64,000 nucleotides of DNA from Alphaproteobacteria bacterium. GTDB taxonomy: Bacteria; Pseudomonadota; Alphaproteobacteria; Caulobacterales; Maricaulaceae. The stretch spans positions 62,001 to 126,000 of the forward strand of contig WGOD01000003.1 of assembly GCA_016124205.1 (NCBI GenBank), written 5' to 3'. The translations under genes and the position numbers were made by a program. Shown here one piece after another: positions 44,043-52,835 of this stretch. How positions within the stretch are numbered: the first letter of the stretch is position 1; each line of letters starts with the position of its first letter. Below the pieces are notes generated by a model. The model worked only from the letters and a program-made list of their open reading frames with translations. It was not told the DNA's origin and searched no databases.

Positions 44043-44975
44043 ATGCGCACCCTGATCGTCACGTCCGAAGCCGGCTTCGACCACCGCATTCCTCCCGCCC
44101 ACGCCGAGCAACCCCAGCGGTTGCGCGCGGTGATGGACGCCCTGGCGGAAGTGCCGCTCGACCGGCTGAAACGGCTCGATGCGCGCGCCGCGAGCCGCGA
44201 GGATCTGATCCGGGTCCATACCGAAGACCATGTCGACCGGGTCGCGGCGTGCGAGCCGGACGATGACGGGCTGACCGGGCTCGATTGGGACACCTACATG
44301 ACGAAGGGCAGCTGGAAGGCGGCCCTGCATGCCGCAGGATCGGGTCTGACCGCCGTCGATGCGGTGATGAAGGACGAGGCCGAGGCGGTCTTCTGCGCCG
44401 TCCGCCCGCCGGGGCACCATGCTGAGCGCGCCCGGCCGATGGGGTTCTGCCTGTTCAACAATGTCGCTGTGGCGGCGATGTATGCGCTCGAGGCGCACGG
44501 GCTCGACCGGGTCGCCATCGTCGATATCGATGTACATCACGGCAATGGCAGTCAGGAACTCGCCGAGCGCGAATCGCGTGTCTTCTTCGCCTCCATCCAT
44601 CAGGCGCCGCTCTATCCTGGTACGGGCCGCGCGGAAGAAACTGGCCTCAACGGCAATGTCGTGAATGTGCCGGTCCCGGCCGGAACGACAGGCGAGGAAT
44701 GGCGTGCTGCAATCGAGCGCGACATCCTGCCGGCGCTCGAATCCTTCGACCCGCAACTGCTTTTCATCTCCGCCGGCTTCGATGCCCATGCGGCCGATCC
44801 GCTCGCCGGGCTGACCCTCGATGAGCGCGATTACCAGTGGGCCGGACGCAAGTTCGCGGAATTCAGGGGGAAAAGCGGCGTCGCGCGGCTTGTCTGCCTT
44901 CTGGAGGGAGGCTACGACTTGGGAGCGCTGGGGCGGTCTGCGGCCGTTTTCACGCAAGCGCTGGCCGAGGCGTGA
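44043..44975 (+). CDS. HDAC-fold deacetylase (acetoin utilisation/acetylpolyamine amidohydrolase group)
   Basis: The 310-residue protein has the arginase/deacetylase zinc site: RPPGHHAER with His125-His126, VDIDVHHGNGSQ with Asp163 and His165, SAGFDAH with Asp247, and the late EGGYD tyrosine. The fold removes acetyl groups from lysine, polyamines or related amides. Substrate in bacteria cannot be told from sequence. It lies 53 bases after two SET genes on the same strand. Confidence 0.9.
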   Translation: MRTLIVTSEAGFDHRIPPAHAEQPQRLRAVMDALAEVPLDRLKRLDARAASREDLIRVHTEDHVDRVAACEPDDDGLTGLDWDTYMTKGSWKAALHAAGSGLTAVDAVMKDEAEAVFCAVRPPGHHAERARPMGFCLFNNVAVAAMYALEAHGLDRVAIVDIDVHHGNGSQELAERESRVFFASIHQAPLYPGTGRAEETGLNGNVVNVPVPAGTTGEEWRAAIERDILPALESFDPQLLFISAGFDAHAADPLAGLTLDERDYQWAGRKFAEFRGKSGVARLVCLLEGGYDLGALGRSAAVFTQALAEA

Positions 44976-45021
44976 CGGGGACCACGGCCGGCGTTCCGGC
45001 GAAGCCCGTACCAATCCGGAC

Positions 45022-45618
45022 ATGACACGGACAAAACCGACACCAGACCTGCCGGGCTCGATCACCATCGCCCGGCACGGCCGCCCCGACATGGACCGCA
45101 AGGCCCGTGTGGATTGGCGCGGCTATGAGGACTGGTGGGCGGGATATGATCGCGCCGGTCTCGCACCCGAGCAGGCACCGCCGCCGGAGCTGATCGCGGC
45201 CGGCCAGGACGCCAAGATCATCTTCGCCAGCACGCTGCCGCGCGCCATCGAGACGGCGAAGGCAGCCGCGCCCGGCCGCGAGATCGTGCTCGACCCGGTC
45301 TTCGTTGAAGCGCCTCTGCCGCCTCCGACACTGCCCGGGCAGTTTCCGGCCCATACCTGGAATGTCTTTGCCCGGACGGCCTGGTGGTGCGGCATGTCGC
45401 GCGGCCAGGAAAGCCGGCGTCAAGCCGAACTGCGCGCCGAAGCGGCTGCGGCCCGGCTGATCGAGGCCGCGCAATCCGGACCCGTGCTGCTGTGCGCACA
45501 TGGCTGGTTCAATCGCATGATGCGACCGGTTCTGCGCAGTCTGGGATGGCGCTGCGTCCGCGACGGCGGCGACTATTACTGGACCCACCGGCGCTACGAA
45601 TTCCGCCCCGACAGATAA
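45022..45618 (+). CDS. Histidine phosphatase family protein
   Basis: The 198-residue protein has the phosphoglycerate-mutase-like start SITIARHGRPDM (RHG motif) and the second histidine in VLLCAHGWFNR, with the FASTLPRAIETAK arginine between. It is a likely small-molecule or protein phosphatase. The ATG at 45022 was chosen because the RHG strand follows in phase; no clear ribosome site is seen. It lies 46 bases downstream of the deacetylase gene. Confidence 0.82.
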   Translation: MTRTKPTPDLPGSITIARHGRPDMDRKARVDWRGYEDWWAGYDRAGLAPEQAPPPELIAAGQDAKIIFASTLPRAIETAKAAAPGREIVLDPVFVEAPLPPPTLPGQFPAHTWNVFARTAWWCGMSRGQESRRQAELRAEAAAARLIEAAQSGPVLLCAHGWFNRMMRPVLRSLGWRCVRDGGDYYWTHRRYEFRPDR

Positions 45619-45695
45619 CGCAGGATAACGCGTTGCCGCGCGGCAATCCGGTTTCTATGGTGCGTCCGTTCCCGGCAGATTTCCAAGGAAGCCCC

Positions 45696-45935
45696 ATGAG
45701 CCAGGCCGATATTGAATCGATGAGTTTTGAAGCGGCGCTGGCCGAGCTCGAATCGATCGTCGGCAAGCTCGAAAAGGGCGATGTCGAACTCGAACAATCG
45801 ATCGCGATCTACGAGCGCGGCGCGGCGCTGAAGACACATTGCGAGAAGAAGCTGCGCGAGGCCGAACTGAAGGTCGAGAAGATCGTCGTCGGCAGTGGCG
45901 GGGCAGTTTCGACCGAACCTGCCGATCTGGACTGA
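45696..45935 (+). CDS. xseB: Exodeoxyribonuclease VII small subunit
   Basis: XseB is the small subunit of exonuclease VII, a single-strand nuclease. The 79-residue protein shows SFEAALAELESIVGKLE, GDVELEQSIAIYERG and a C-terminal basic helix KKLREAELKVEKI, as in the family. AAGGAA lies just before the ATG. It heads a group with ispA and dxs, an arrangement common in bacteria. The large subunit XseA is not in the window. Confidence 0.93.
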   Translation: MSQADIESMSFEAALAELESIVGKLEKGDVELEQSIAIYERGAALKTHCEKKLREAELKVEKIVVGSGGAVSTEPADLD

Positions 45936-45939
45936 CGCG

Positions 45940-46005
45940 ATGCGCATTTCAGCCCTCGGCCTTGTCCTGATGCATCCGATCTCCTGCTCCGCGCAGGAGG
46001 CGTGA
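45940..46005 (+). CDS. Possible 21-codon leader-like reading frame before ispA
   Basis: An ATG at 45940, just past the xseB stop, opens MRISALGLVLMHPISCSAQ, which looks like a signal or leader peptide, and ends in a TGA that overlaps the ispA ATG (TGATG). The AGGAGG site for ispA lies inside it. It may be a coupling leader, a remnant of a lost exported protein, or chance. Confidence 0.25.
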   Translation: MRISALGLVLMHPISCSAQEA

Positions 46006-46892
46006 TGGCTGATTTTATCGGCGTCCTTGAGGAAGCGGCCGACCGCGTGACGGTGGCCCTCGACGCGCTGCTACCGCGCTCCGACGGCCCGGAAACCCGC
46101 GTCATGGAAGCGATGCGCTATGCCGCGCTGGGCCCCGGCAAGCGGATCCGGCCCTTCCTGGCAATCGAATGCGGGCGCCTGGTCAATGCCGAGGAACGCA
46201 GCCTGCTTCGCTGCGCCGCGGCGCTGGAATGCGTTCACGCCTATTCGCTGATCCATGACGATCTGCCCTGCATGGACGATGACGACGTCCGCCGCGGCCG
46301 GGCCACGGTGCACCGCGAATACGACGAAGCGACCGCTGTGCTGGCGGGCGATGCCCTGCTGACGCTGGCTTTCGAGATTCTCGCCCACCCGGACACGCAT
46401 GGTAGCGCGGCGCGCCGCTGCGAGCTGATCACGCGCATGGCGGCGGCGTCGGGTGCGCGCGGCATGGTCGGCGGCCAGATGATCGACATGTCCGGCGACA
46501 AGAGCGACTGGGACATTGCGACGATCACCCGCATGCAACGCATGAAGACGGGTGCGCTAATCTCCTTCGCGACCGAGGTCGGACCGATCCTGGCGGATTG
46601 CGAAGCCCCCGTTCGCCGCGCCTTCGAAGGCTTTGCCCATGATCTGGGTCTGGCCTTCCAGATCACCGACGATCTGCTCGATGTCGAGGGATCGAGCGCG
46701 GAGACCGGAAAACGGACGCGCAAGGACGACAGTCAAGGAAAGGCCACGTTCGTCGGCATTCTGGGCGTTCAAGGGGCACGGGACCAGGCTGAACGGCTGA
46801 TCGCGCAGGCGAAGGATCACCTTGATCCGTTCGGCGAGCGCGCACAGATTCTGCGCGACGCGGCGGACTATGTCCTCACGCGGCGCGGGTAG
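46005..46892 (+). CDS. ispA: Short-chain polyprenyl diphosphate synthase (geranyl/farnesyl)
   Basis: IspA makes farnesyl diphosphate from dimethylallyl and isopentenyl diphosphate. The 295-residue protein has the aspartate motif [10 protein letters not shown] with the two-residue insertion typical of bacterial short-chain synthases, preceded five residues before by tyrosine in HAYSLIHDD, a bulky residue that limits chain length. The second motif is DDLLD in [15 protein letters not shown] 46005 is preferred over GTG 46002 because AGGAGG is better spaced. dxs follows after 14 bases. Confidence 0.93.
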   Translation: MADFIGVLEEAADRVTVALDALLPRSDGPETRVMEAMRYAALGPGKRIRPFLAIECGRLVNAEERSLLRCAAALECVHAYSLIHDDLPCMDDDDVRRGRATVHREYDEATAVLAGDALLTLAFEILAHPDTHGSAARRCELITRMAAASGARGMVGGQMIDMSGDKSDWDIATITRMQRMKTGALISFATEVGPILADCEAPVRRAFEGFAHDLGLAFQITDDLLDVEGSSAETGKRTRKDDSQGKATFVGILGVQGARDQAERLIAQAKDHLDPFGERAQILRDAADYVLTRRG

Positions 46893-46906
46893 GAAAGGAC
46901 ATCCGA

Positions 46907-48817
46907 ATGGCGCTCGAAACGCCCAATCTCGACCGGATCAGCAAACCCGCAGACCTGAAGAATCTTGATATCGGATCGCTTCGTCTTGTTGCGGATGAAC
47001 TGCGCGCGGAAACGATCGACGCCGTCTCGGTGACGGGCGGACATCTGGGCGCGGGCCTCGGCGTGGTCGAGCTGACCGTCGCGATCCACCACGTCTTCGA
47101 CACGCCGGACGACAAGCTGATCTGGGATGTCGGTCACCAGTGCTATCCGCACAAGATCCTGACCGGCCGGCGCGACCGGATCCGCACACTGCGCCAGGGC
47201 GGGGGCCTCAGCGGTTTCACCAAGCGGTCCGAAAGCGAATACGATCCGTTCGGGGCGGCGCACGCCTCGACCTCGATTTCCGCCGCGCTGGGCTTTGCCG
47301 TGGCGCGCGACCTCGAAGGCCGGAACGACAACATCATTGCGGTGATCGGCGACGGATCGATGTCGGCGGGCATGGCCTATGAGGCGATGAACAATGCCGG
47401 GGCGCTGAAAAAGCGCCTCGTCGTGATCCTCAACGACAACGACATGTCCATCGCGCCGCCGGTCGGGGCGATGAGCCATTATCTCGCGCGCCTGGTGTCC
47501 TCGCGCGGCTATCGGAATTTCCGGAAGGTCGCGAAAGGCGTGGCCAAGGCCGTGGGCCTCGAAAAGACCGCACGCAAGGCCGAGGAATACATGCTCGGCT
47601 GGGCCGTTGGCGGCACGCTGTTCGAGGAGATGGGCTTCTACTATGTCGGCCCGATCGACGGGCACGACCTCGACCAGCTCGTTCCGGTCCTGCGGAATGT
47701 CCGCGACTTCGAGAAAGGCCCGGTCCTCGTCCATGTCGTGACGAAGAAGGGCAAGGGCTACGCCCCCGCCGAGGCGGCGGACGACAAGTATCACGGCGTG
47801 TCGAAATTCAACGTCGTCACCGGCGAGCAGGCCAAGTCCAAGGCCGGACCGCCGAGCTACACCAAGGTGTTCGCCAACGCGCTGATCGCCGAGGCGGAAA
47901 AGGACGAGCGGATCGTCGGCATCACCGCCGCGATGCCGGGCGGGACCGGGCTCGACCTGTTCGCCGAACGCTTTCCGGACCGCTGTTTCGATGTGGGCAT
48001 TGCCGAGCAGCATGCCGTGACGTTTGCCGCAGGTCTGGCCGCGGCCGGCATGAGGCCCTTCGCGGCGCTCTACTCCACCTTCCTGCAGCGCGGCTATGAC
48101 AGCGTCGTCCATGACGTTGCGATCCAGAACCTGCCCGTGCGCTTCGCCATCGACCGGGCTGGTCTGGTCGGTGCGGACGGGGCGACCCATGCCGGCTCGT
48201 TCGACCTCGGATATCTCGGCCAGCTGCCGGGCATAACGATCATGGCGGCGGCCGACGAAACCGAGCTTGTGCGCATGGTCGCGACGGCGCGTCTGATCGA
48301 CGACGGCCCGTCGGCCTTCCGTTATCCGCGCGGCAACGGGCTGGGGCTCGACCTGCCGGACGTCGCCGAACCGCTGGAAATCGGCAAGGGCCGGATCGTC
48401 CGCGAAGGCAATTCGGTCGCCATCCTGTCGCTCGGGACGCGTCTGGAAGAATCGCTCAAGGCCGCTGACATGCTGGGGGCCAAGGGCCTCTCGGCGACGG
48501 TGGCCGATGCCCGCTTCGCCAAGCCGCTCGACGAAGATCTGATCCTGCGTCTGGCCCGTGAGCACGAAGTTCTGATCACGGTCGAAGAGGGTGCGCGCGG
48601 CGGGTTCGGCGCCTTCGTCCTTCACCTGCTGGCCGAGCGCGGTGCGCTCGACAAGGGGCTGAAGATCCGCACGCTGACCTTGCCGGACCGCTTCCAGGAT
48701 CAGGACAAGCCCGAGGCGATGTATGCCGAGGCGGGTCTCAACGCGCCGCACATCGCCGCCGCTGTGTTCGATGCGCTGGGCCGCGAGGACGAGGCCGCCG
48801 CGGCTCTGCTGGCCTGA
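46907..48817 (+). CDS. dxs: 1-deoxy-D-xylulose-5-phosphate synthase
   Basis: Dxs condenses pyruvate and glyceraldehyde-3-phosphate, the first step of the MEP pathway, using thiamine diphosphate. The 636-residue protein has [27 protein letters not shown], the TPP motif [16 protein letters not shown], and the transketolase-like C-terminal half with [16 protein letters not shown]. With IspA upstream it feeds isoprenoid precursors. The acyltransferase gene converges on it from the opposite strand with four bases between stops. Confidence 0.97.
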   Translation: MALETPNLDRISKPADLKNLDIGSLRLVADELRAETIDAVSVTGGHLGAGLGVVELTVAIHHVFDTPDDKLIWDVGHQCYPHKILTGRRDRIRTLRQGGGLSGFTKRSESEYDPFGAAHASTSISAALGFAVARDLEGRNDNIIAVIGDGSMSAGMAYEAMNNAGALKKRLVVILNDNDMSIAPPVGAMSHYLARLVSSRGYRNFRKVAKGVAKAVGLEKTARKAEEYMLGWAVGGTLFEEMGFYYVGPIDGHDLDQLVPVLRNVRDFEKGPVLVHVVTKKGKGYAPAEAADDKYHGVSKFNVVTGEQAKSKAGPPSYTKVFANALIAEAEKDERIVGITAAMPGGTGLDLFAERFPDRCFDVGIAEQHAVTFAAGLAAAGMRPFAALYSTFLQRGYDSVVHDVAIQNLPVRFAIDRAGLVGADGATHAGSFDLGYLGQLPGITIMAAADETELVRMVATARLIDDGPSAFRYPRGNGLGLDLPDVAEPLEIGKGRIVREGNSVAILSLGTRLEESLKAADMLGAKGLSATVADARFAKPLDEDLILRLAREHEVLITVEEGARGGFGAFVLHLLAERGALDKGLKIRTLTLPDRFQDQDKPEAMYAEAGLNAPHIAAAVFDALGREDEAAAALLA

Positions 48818-48821
48818 TCTA

Positions 48822-49883
48822 TCAGACCGCAGCGTTGGCCGGTGCTGTCTTCGTGGTCTCCCCGCGCTGGCGCGGTTTGCCTTTCAGCCCGATGACGAAG
48901 GGTGCGAACCACGGGAAGACACGGAGCGTGACGACTTCCACGGCGATCGGAGCCAGCAGCCCGGCGGCAAGGCCGATGGCCATGCCCGGCCAGGGCGCGG
49001 GTTCGCCGGTGTAGTTGTAGACCATCTGCGTGCCCATGATGGCGAACAGGTGGTAGAGGTAGATCGAGTAGCTGTACTGCCCGATCCAGGCGAGTGGCCT
49101 GAAGGTGAAGCGGTTCGCCAGAAGCGCGCCGGCAAAAGCCAGTCCCGCCATCAGCGAGAAAACGACACGGCGTTCGATCGCCGTATGCGGGTCCGCGATC
49201 GAATTCATCGTGTGCAGAACGAAGAGCAGGACAGCGACCGACGCCCAGACCTGCGCCGCCGGTCCGAAACGCTTCGGATCGAAACGCTGCATGAAGACGC
49301 CCAGCGCGAAGAAGGGGAAGAGGTAGAGTGCCCGCGTGATCGAGAGGAATTCCACGTCCCGCGCAACCGGCGCCACGAACAGGGCCATGGACAGGACCAT
49401 CATCCCGAGCGCGACCTCATGCTTCCGGTTCGGAAAGAGCCAGTCGGCCACGGAATAGGCGACAAAGATCAGCAGCACGGCCTGGATGAACCAGAAGTGC
49501 GCGTAGGCGAACAGGTAAACCTGCCAGAAATCGCCGAGTGGCATGGCAAAGCCGCCACCCAGTACCGTGTTGATGCCCGCGAAGGCCGTGGCCGCGAACA
49601 GGAAGGGCAGGATCAGGCGGCGCGCCTTGCCGGTCCAGAATTTGCCAAACCGGCCTCGTTCCGCCGGGCGCCACGCATAAACGAAGCCCGAGAGCATCGC
49701 GAAGAGCGGCATGCGAAGGTGGAAGGCGAGATGGGTAAAGATCGCCAAGGGATGCGTTTCCGGAATGCGCAGGCCCTGCGTCGGATTTTCCCCGATCACG
49801 TGAAGTGCGACGAGCAGGATGCAGGCGATCCCGCGCAGCGTGTCGATACTGCGGTCCCGTTCTTTCTGGGCCAATGCGGTCAT
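48822..49883 (-). CDS. Acyltransferase 3 family membrane protein
   Basis: The 353-residue protein belongs to the OafA/OpgC-like acyltransferase 3 family. It opens RDRSIDTLRGIACILLVALHV, the family signature with the conserved arginine, and has about ten hydrophobic segments plus a late SIYLYHLF motif. Such proteins O-acylate cell-surface polysaccharides or glucans. It sits on the opposite strand between dxs and tlyA. ATG 49883 is used because family proteins begin just before the SIDTLRG motif. Confidence 0.88.
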   Translation of the reverse strand: MTALAQKERDRSIDTLRGIACILLVALHVIGENPTQGLRIPETHPLAIFTHLAFHLRMPLFAMLSGFVYAWRPAERGRFGKFWTGKARRLILPFLFAATAFAGINTVLGGGFAMPLGDFWQVYLFAYAHFWFIQAVLLIFVAYSVADWLFPNRKHEVALGMMVLSMALFVAPVARDVEFLSITRALYLFPFFALGVFMQRFDPKRFGPAAQVWASVAVLLFVLHTMNSIADPHTAIERRVVFSLMAGLAFAGALLANRFTFRPLAWIGQYSYSIYLYHLFAIMGTQMVYNYTGEPAPWPGMAIGLAAGLLAPIAVEVVTLRVFPWFAPFVIGLKGKPRQRGETTKTAPANAAV

Positions 49884-50001
49884 GCCTGTGTTCCTCTTCG
49901 AAACGCCAATGAGACGAATCCGGTGTTCAGCAGGCTGAAAGAGCAAGACTCGCGCCAGACGCGACTTGCCTTCCCGTGTCAGGCGGGTTTAGGCCAGCGC
50001 G

Positions 50002-50727
50002 ATGCGGGCTGATCTTTACCTCCTCGAACAAGGCGTGTTCGAAACCCGGGCCCAGGCCCAGGCAGCGATCGCGGCCGGTCGTGTTCGGATCGGTGGCACC
50101 GTCATCGCCAAGCCGTCCCAGAAAGTGCAGCCCGGAGCAGAGATCGAGGCCCAGGCGGCGCACCCCTATGTCGGTCGGGCTGCTCTGAAGCTGGTGGCCG
50201 GGCTCGACCAATTCGGGATCGACCCTTCAGGCCGGACCTGCCTTGATGTCGGCTCGTCGACGGGCGGGTTTACCGAAGTGCTTCTGGAGCGCGGTGCGAC
50301 GCGCGTCTTCGCGGTCGATGTCGGCCGCGATCAGCTGCATTCGAAGCTGCGCAACGATCCCCGGGTCACGGTTCTGGAGGGCACGGATGCACGCCAGTTG
50401 ACCGCCGCCGAGATTGCCGAGCCTCCCGAGCTCATTGTGTGCGATGCCAGCTTCATCGGCCTGGCCAAGGTGATCGAGCGTCCGCTATCGCTCGCAGCGG
50501 AAAGAGCCGAAGCCGTTCTGCTCTTCAAGCCGCAATTCGAAGTCGGACGCGCTTACATCGGAAAGGGCGGCGTGGTGAAGGACGATATCGCCGTTCAGGC
50601 CTCACTCGAGCGATTCCGGATCTGGGTCGGTGACAGGACGGATTTCTCGATCACTGGCGTTACGGACAGTCCGATCAGCGGCGGGGACGGCAATCGTGAA
50701 TTCCTGATTGCCGCACGCAAGGGCTAG
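50002..50727 (+). CDS. tlyA: TlyA-family rRNA 2'-O-methyltransferase
   Basis: The 241-residue protein has an N-terminal S4 RNA-binding domain (about 2-60: RADLYLLEQGVFETRAQAQAA) and a FtsJ-like methyltransferase domain with the SAM loop DVGSSTGGFTEVLLERG, DASFIGL and LLFKPQFE. TlyA methylates rRNA and influences susceptibility to capreomycin-type drugs in mycobacteria. It often follows dxs; here an acyltransferase gene lies between. Its stop shares CTAG with the S41 gene. Confidence 0.92.
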   Translation: MRADLYLLEQGVFETRAQAQAAIAAGRVRIGGTVIAKPSQKVQPGAEIEAQAAHPYVGRAALKLVAGLDQFGIDPSGRTCLDVGSSTGGFTEVLLERGATRVFAVDVGRDQLHSKLRNDPRVTVLEGTDARQLTAAEIAEPPELIVCDASFIGLAKVIERPLSLAAERAEAVLLFKPQFEVGRAYIGKGGVVKDDIAVQASLERFRIWVGDRTDFSITGVTDSPISGGDGNREFLIAARKG

Positions 50728-52088
50728 CGCGTCAGGACGTCGGCCAGCTGCCGGACTGCGTTGGCATGCCCGGCAATGGGGGCGTCGGCGGGATAGACGT
50801 TGATTTCAAGGTCCGGCACGATCCCGGTTTCCTCGAAGACGGTGCCATCGGGGGCCGCGAAGACCTCGTTCGACAATTCGAGATACCAGCCATTGGGCAG
50901 GGGTTTGGCGAGCGGTGTCGAGAAGGCGCCGCGCGTCGTTGTTCCGGCGTGGAGCACGTTGGGCAGCTGGCGCAGGGACAGGGTGGCGATCTCGCCGCCC
51001 GACACGGTCACATCGCTGGTCAGGACGCCGACCGGTCCGGTGAATACGTGGCCCGCAGGTTCGATGCGGTGCGCTTCTGCCGCCTCGGGATTGGTGCCCG
51101 GGTGCTGGGTGTAGGCGAGGAAGGGCTCAGCCGTGAAATGCGATGCGACGGCGCGTGCGATGGCGTCATAGCCGCCGCGATTGTTCGACAGGTCCACGAT
51201 CAAGGCGTCATATCCCGCGAACCCTTCCATGGCCGTATTCATGATCTCGGCGAAGATCCGCCGTTCCGCGTCCGCCCATTCCAGCGTCCCGGGTGCGAAG
51301 TCTTCGGTGAAGCCGCCCATGGTGAAGATCAGGACATAGCCGATGCGGCGATCATCGCCGGTATCGACCCGGCCGGTGATGATGCGGCCATTGCCGACGA
51401 ATTCGGGCGCCGCGAGGACGCCGCCTTCCAGAAGCTGATCGACCAGGCCGATCAGCCAGGGCTGTTCGCCCGTTGTCTCACGCATCCGGGGCAGGGTGGT
51501 GCCGAGTCCGTCCTGAACGAGCCGCTCCTCACCATCGATCAGGGCGGTGAGCTTGGTATGGGAATCGGACAGGCCATTCATCAGTCCGGCGAGGACGTCG
51601 AACAGTTCCGCATCGCTCATATCGCTGCGAACCAGCGGACGCGCCGCTTCGACGCGTGCAGGCCAGTCGATGCCGCGTTGATCGAAGAAGGCGTAGTGCG
51701 CCTGCATCGCTGAGGCGAACACCTCAAACACGCCAGACGGAGTGTCGAGGTCTTCCGCGCCGCACCGCTCGGGCAGGTGCGGCAGGCGCTCGAAACGGGT
51801 GTTGGAGTCCCCATCGAGATATTGCAGGCCGATGGTGTCGCCCTCGCGGGTGAACAGCCGGTACTCGATCTGACCCATCAGTCGGGCGGTGGGCGCATCC
51901 GGCGTGCGGTAGCATCCCGCCGGCGTGTCCTGCCACCGGGTCAGAGTGTCCTCTTCGATCTCGATGATCCAGCCATAGTCCGCAGACCGCCAGACACCCT
52001 GCGCGTCCGTAGCGGTGTGTCCGTCAGTGAAGATCGGCTGCGGGCCGGTTTGCAGGGCGAGAAAAAGAGCGGGAAGGAGGAAAGGCAC
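50724..52088 (-). CDS. S41-family (C-terminal processing-like) serine protease, exported
   Basis: The protein of about 454 residues starts with a hydrophobic signal (VPFLLPALFLALQ) and carries a C-terminal S41 core: ALIVDLSNNRGGYD, VLTSDVTVSGGE with the presumed nucleophile Ser, and ALRQLP-type helix afterwards. No PDZ domain stands out. S41 enzymes cut peptides at C-terminal ends or act on tricorn-type substrates. GTG 52088 is preferred over GTG 52097 because GGAG is eight bases before it. A TetR-type palindrome sits 19-32 bases upstream. Confidence 0.82.
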   Translation of the reverse strand: MPFLLPALFLALQTGPQPIFTDGHTATDAQGVWRSADYGWIIEIEEDTLTRWQDTPAGCYRTPDAPTARLMGQIEYRLFTREGDTIGLQYLDGDSNTRFERLPHLPERCGAEDLDTPSGVFEVFASAMQAHYAFFDQRGIDWPARVEAARPLVRSDMSDAELFDVLAGLMNGLSDSHTKLTALIDGEERLVQDGLGTTLPRMRETTGEQPWLIGLVDQLLEGGVLAAPEFVGNGRIITGRVDTGDDRRIGYVLIFTMGGFTEDFAPGTLEWADAERRIFAEIMNTAMEGFAGYDALIVDLSNNRGGYDAIARAVASHFTAEPFLAYTQHPGTNPEAAEAHRIEPAGHVFTGPVGVLTSDVTVSGGEIATLSLRQLPNVLHAGTTTRGAFSTPLAKPLPNGWYLELSNEVFAAPDGTVFEETGIVPDLEINVYPADAPIAGHANAVRQLADVLTR

Positions 52089-52106
52089 GAGACACACTCC
52101 AGAAAA

Positions 52107-52120
52107 ATGACCGTGGTCAT
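52107..52120. promoter_or_regulatory. TetR-type operator between tetR and the S41 gene
   Basis: ATGACC-GT-GGTCAT is a perfect inverted repeat of six-base arms, flanked by A-rich and T-rich sequence (AAAA and TTTTTT). It lies upstream of the S41 start and just after the TetR gene, so repressor binding should block the S41 promoter. The pattern is typical of TetR-family sites. Confidence 0.75.
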
Positions 52121-52153
52121 CTTTTTTCGAATTCGGAGCGGGAAGTCAATCTC

Positions 52154-52732
52154 TCAGCTGAATCCCGCCAGCGTGCAGAGGCGTTCCGTGCGTTCTGCCA
52201 GCCGGGCATCGAGATCGAATGTCTGGCCGGTCACAACCCATTCGCGGACGGTACCCGTCACGAGGGTGACGAAGAGGTCGGCGAGGCTTGCCGCTTCGGC
52301 AGGCGATTGACCTGCAATGGTGATCAGTCGCGCTGCCGAGTCCCGGATACCGGATTCCGCCGCGCGCTCGGCGTCCTGAATGGCGGGGCTCGACGGCGCT
52401 TCCCGGATCTGTGCCTGCCAGAGTTCGGGTTCGCTTCGCGACAGATTGAGCACGCGCAGGGTGAGGGCTGTCAGCCCTCGTGACAGCGTTACCGGTTCGT
52501 CCCGGGCGCCGCTTTCAGAGAGCCGCGGGATCAATTCCCGGCGATACCAGGCGGCGATGATGTCAGCCTTGGTGGGGAAGTGGTTGAACAGCGTACCCTT
52601 GGCCACGCCGGCGGCAGAGGCGATTTCGGCGGCCGTCGTCAATTCATAGCCCTTGCTGCGGAACAGCGAGAGGGCGGCGTCGTAAAGCGCTTCCCTGACG
52701 GCCTGTTTCTTGGTTTCCCTGACCCCGGTCAT
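52154..52732 (-). CDS. TetR-family transcriptional regulator
   Basis: The 192-residue repressor has the N-terminal helix-turn-helix TTAAEIASAAGVAKGTLFNHFPTKADII (about residues 32-60), the hallmark of TetR. The C-terminal helical domain binds an unknown ligand. The start ATG 52732 opens directly before the helix 1 region. It lies upstream of the S41 protease gene on the same strand, with a palindrome in the gap, so it likely represses that gene. Confidence 0.9.
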   Translation of the reverse strand: MTGVRETKKQAVREALYDAALSLFRSKGYELTTAAEIASAAGVAKGTLFNHFPTKADIIAAWYRRELIPRLSESGARDEPVTLSRGLTALTLRVLNLSRSEPELWQAQIREAPSSPAIQDAERAAESGIRDSAARLITIAGQSPAEAASLADLFVTLVTGTVREWVVTGQTFDLDARLAERTERLCTLAGFS

Positions 52733-52783
52733 GTTCGCATCATGCGAGCGAAGCCCGTTGTCTTCCAGACCGTTGGACACAAG

Positions 52784-52813
52784 AAAAAGGCCGCCCCTGA
52801 CGGAGTGGCCTTT
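52784..52813 (-). terminator. Rho-independent terminator for the glycine-zipper gene at 52836
   Basis: On the minus strand AAAGGCC (52813-52807) pairs with GGCCTTT (52792-52786), followed by a run of T residues. It lies just after the stop of the gene that ends at 52836. Confidence 0.7.
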
Positions 52814-52835
52814 CCTGCATGGTGTGACGCTTGGC

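Noticed and set aside
43206..44975. Recent transfer of SET and HDAC genes from a eukaryote
   Set aside because: Codon use matches the neighbours, and both families are common in bacteria.
46868..48751. A long open frame on the minus strand inside dxs
   Set aside because: Same reason: the plus-strand dxs has complete family motifs and the antisense product has none.
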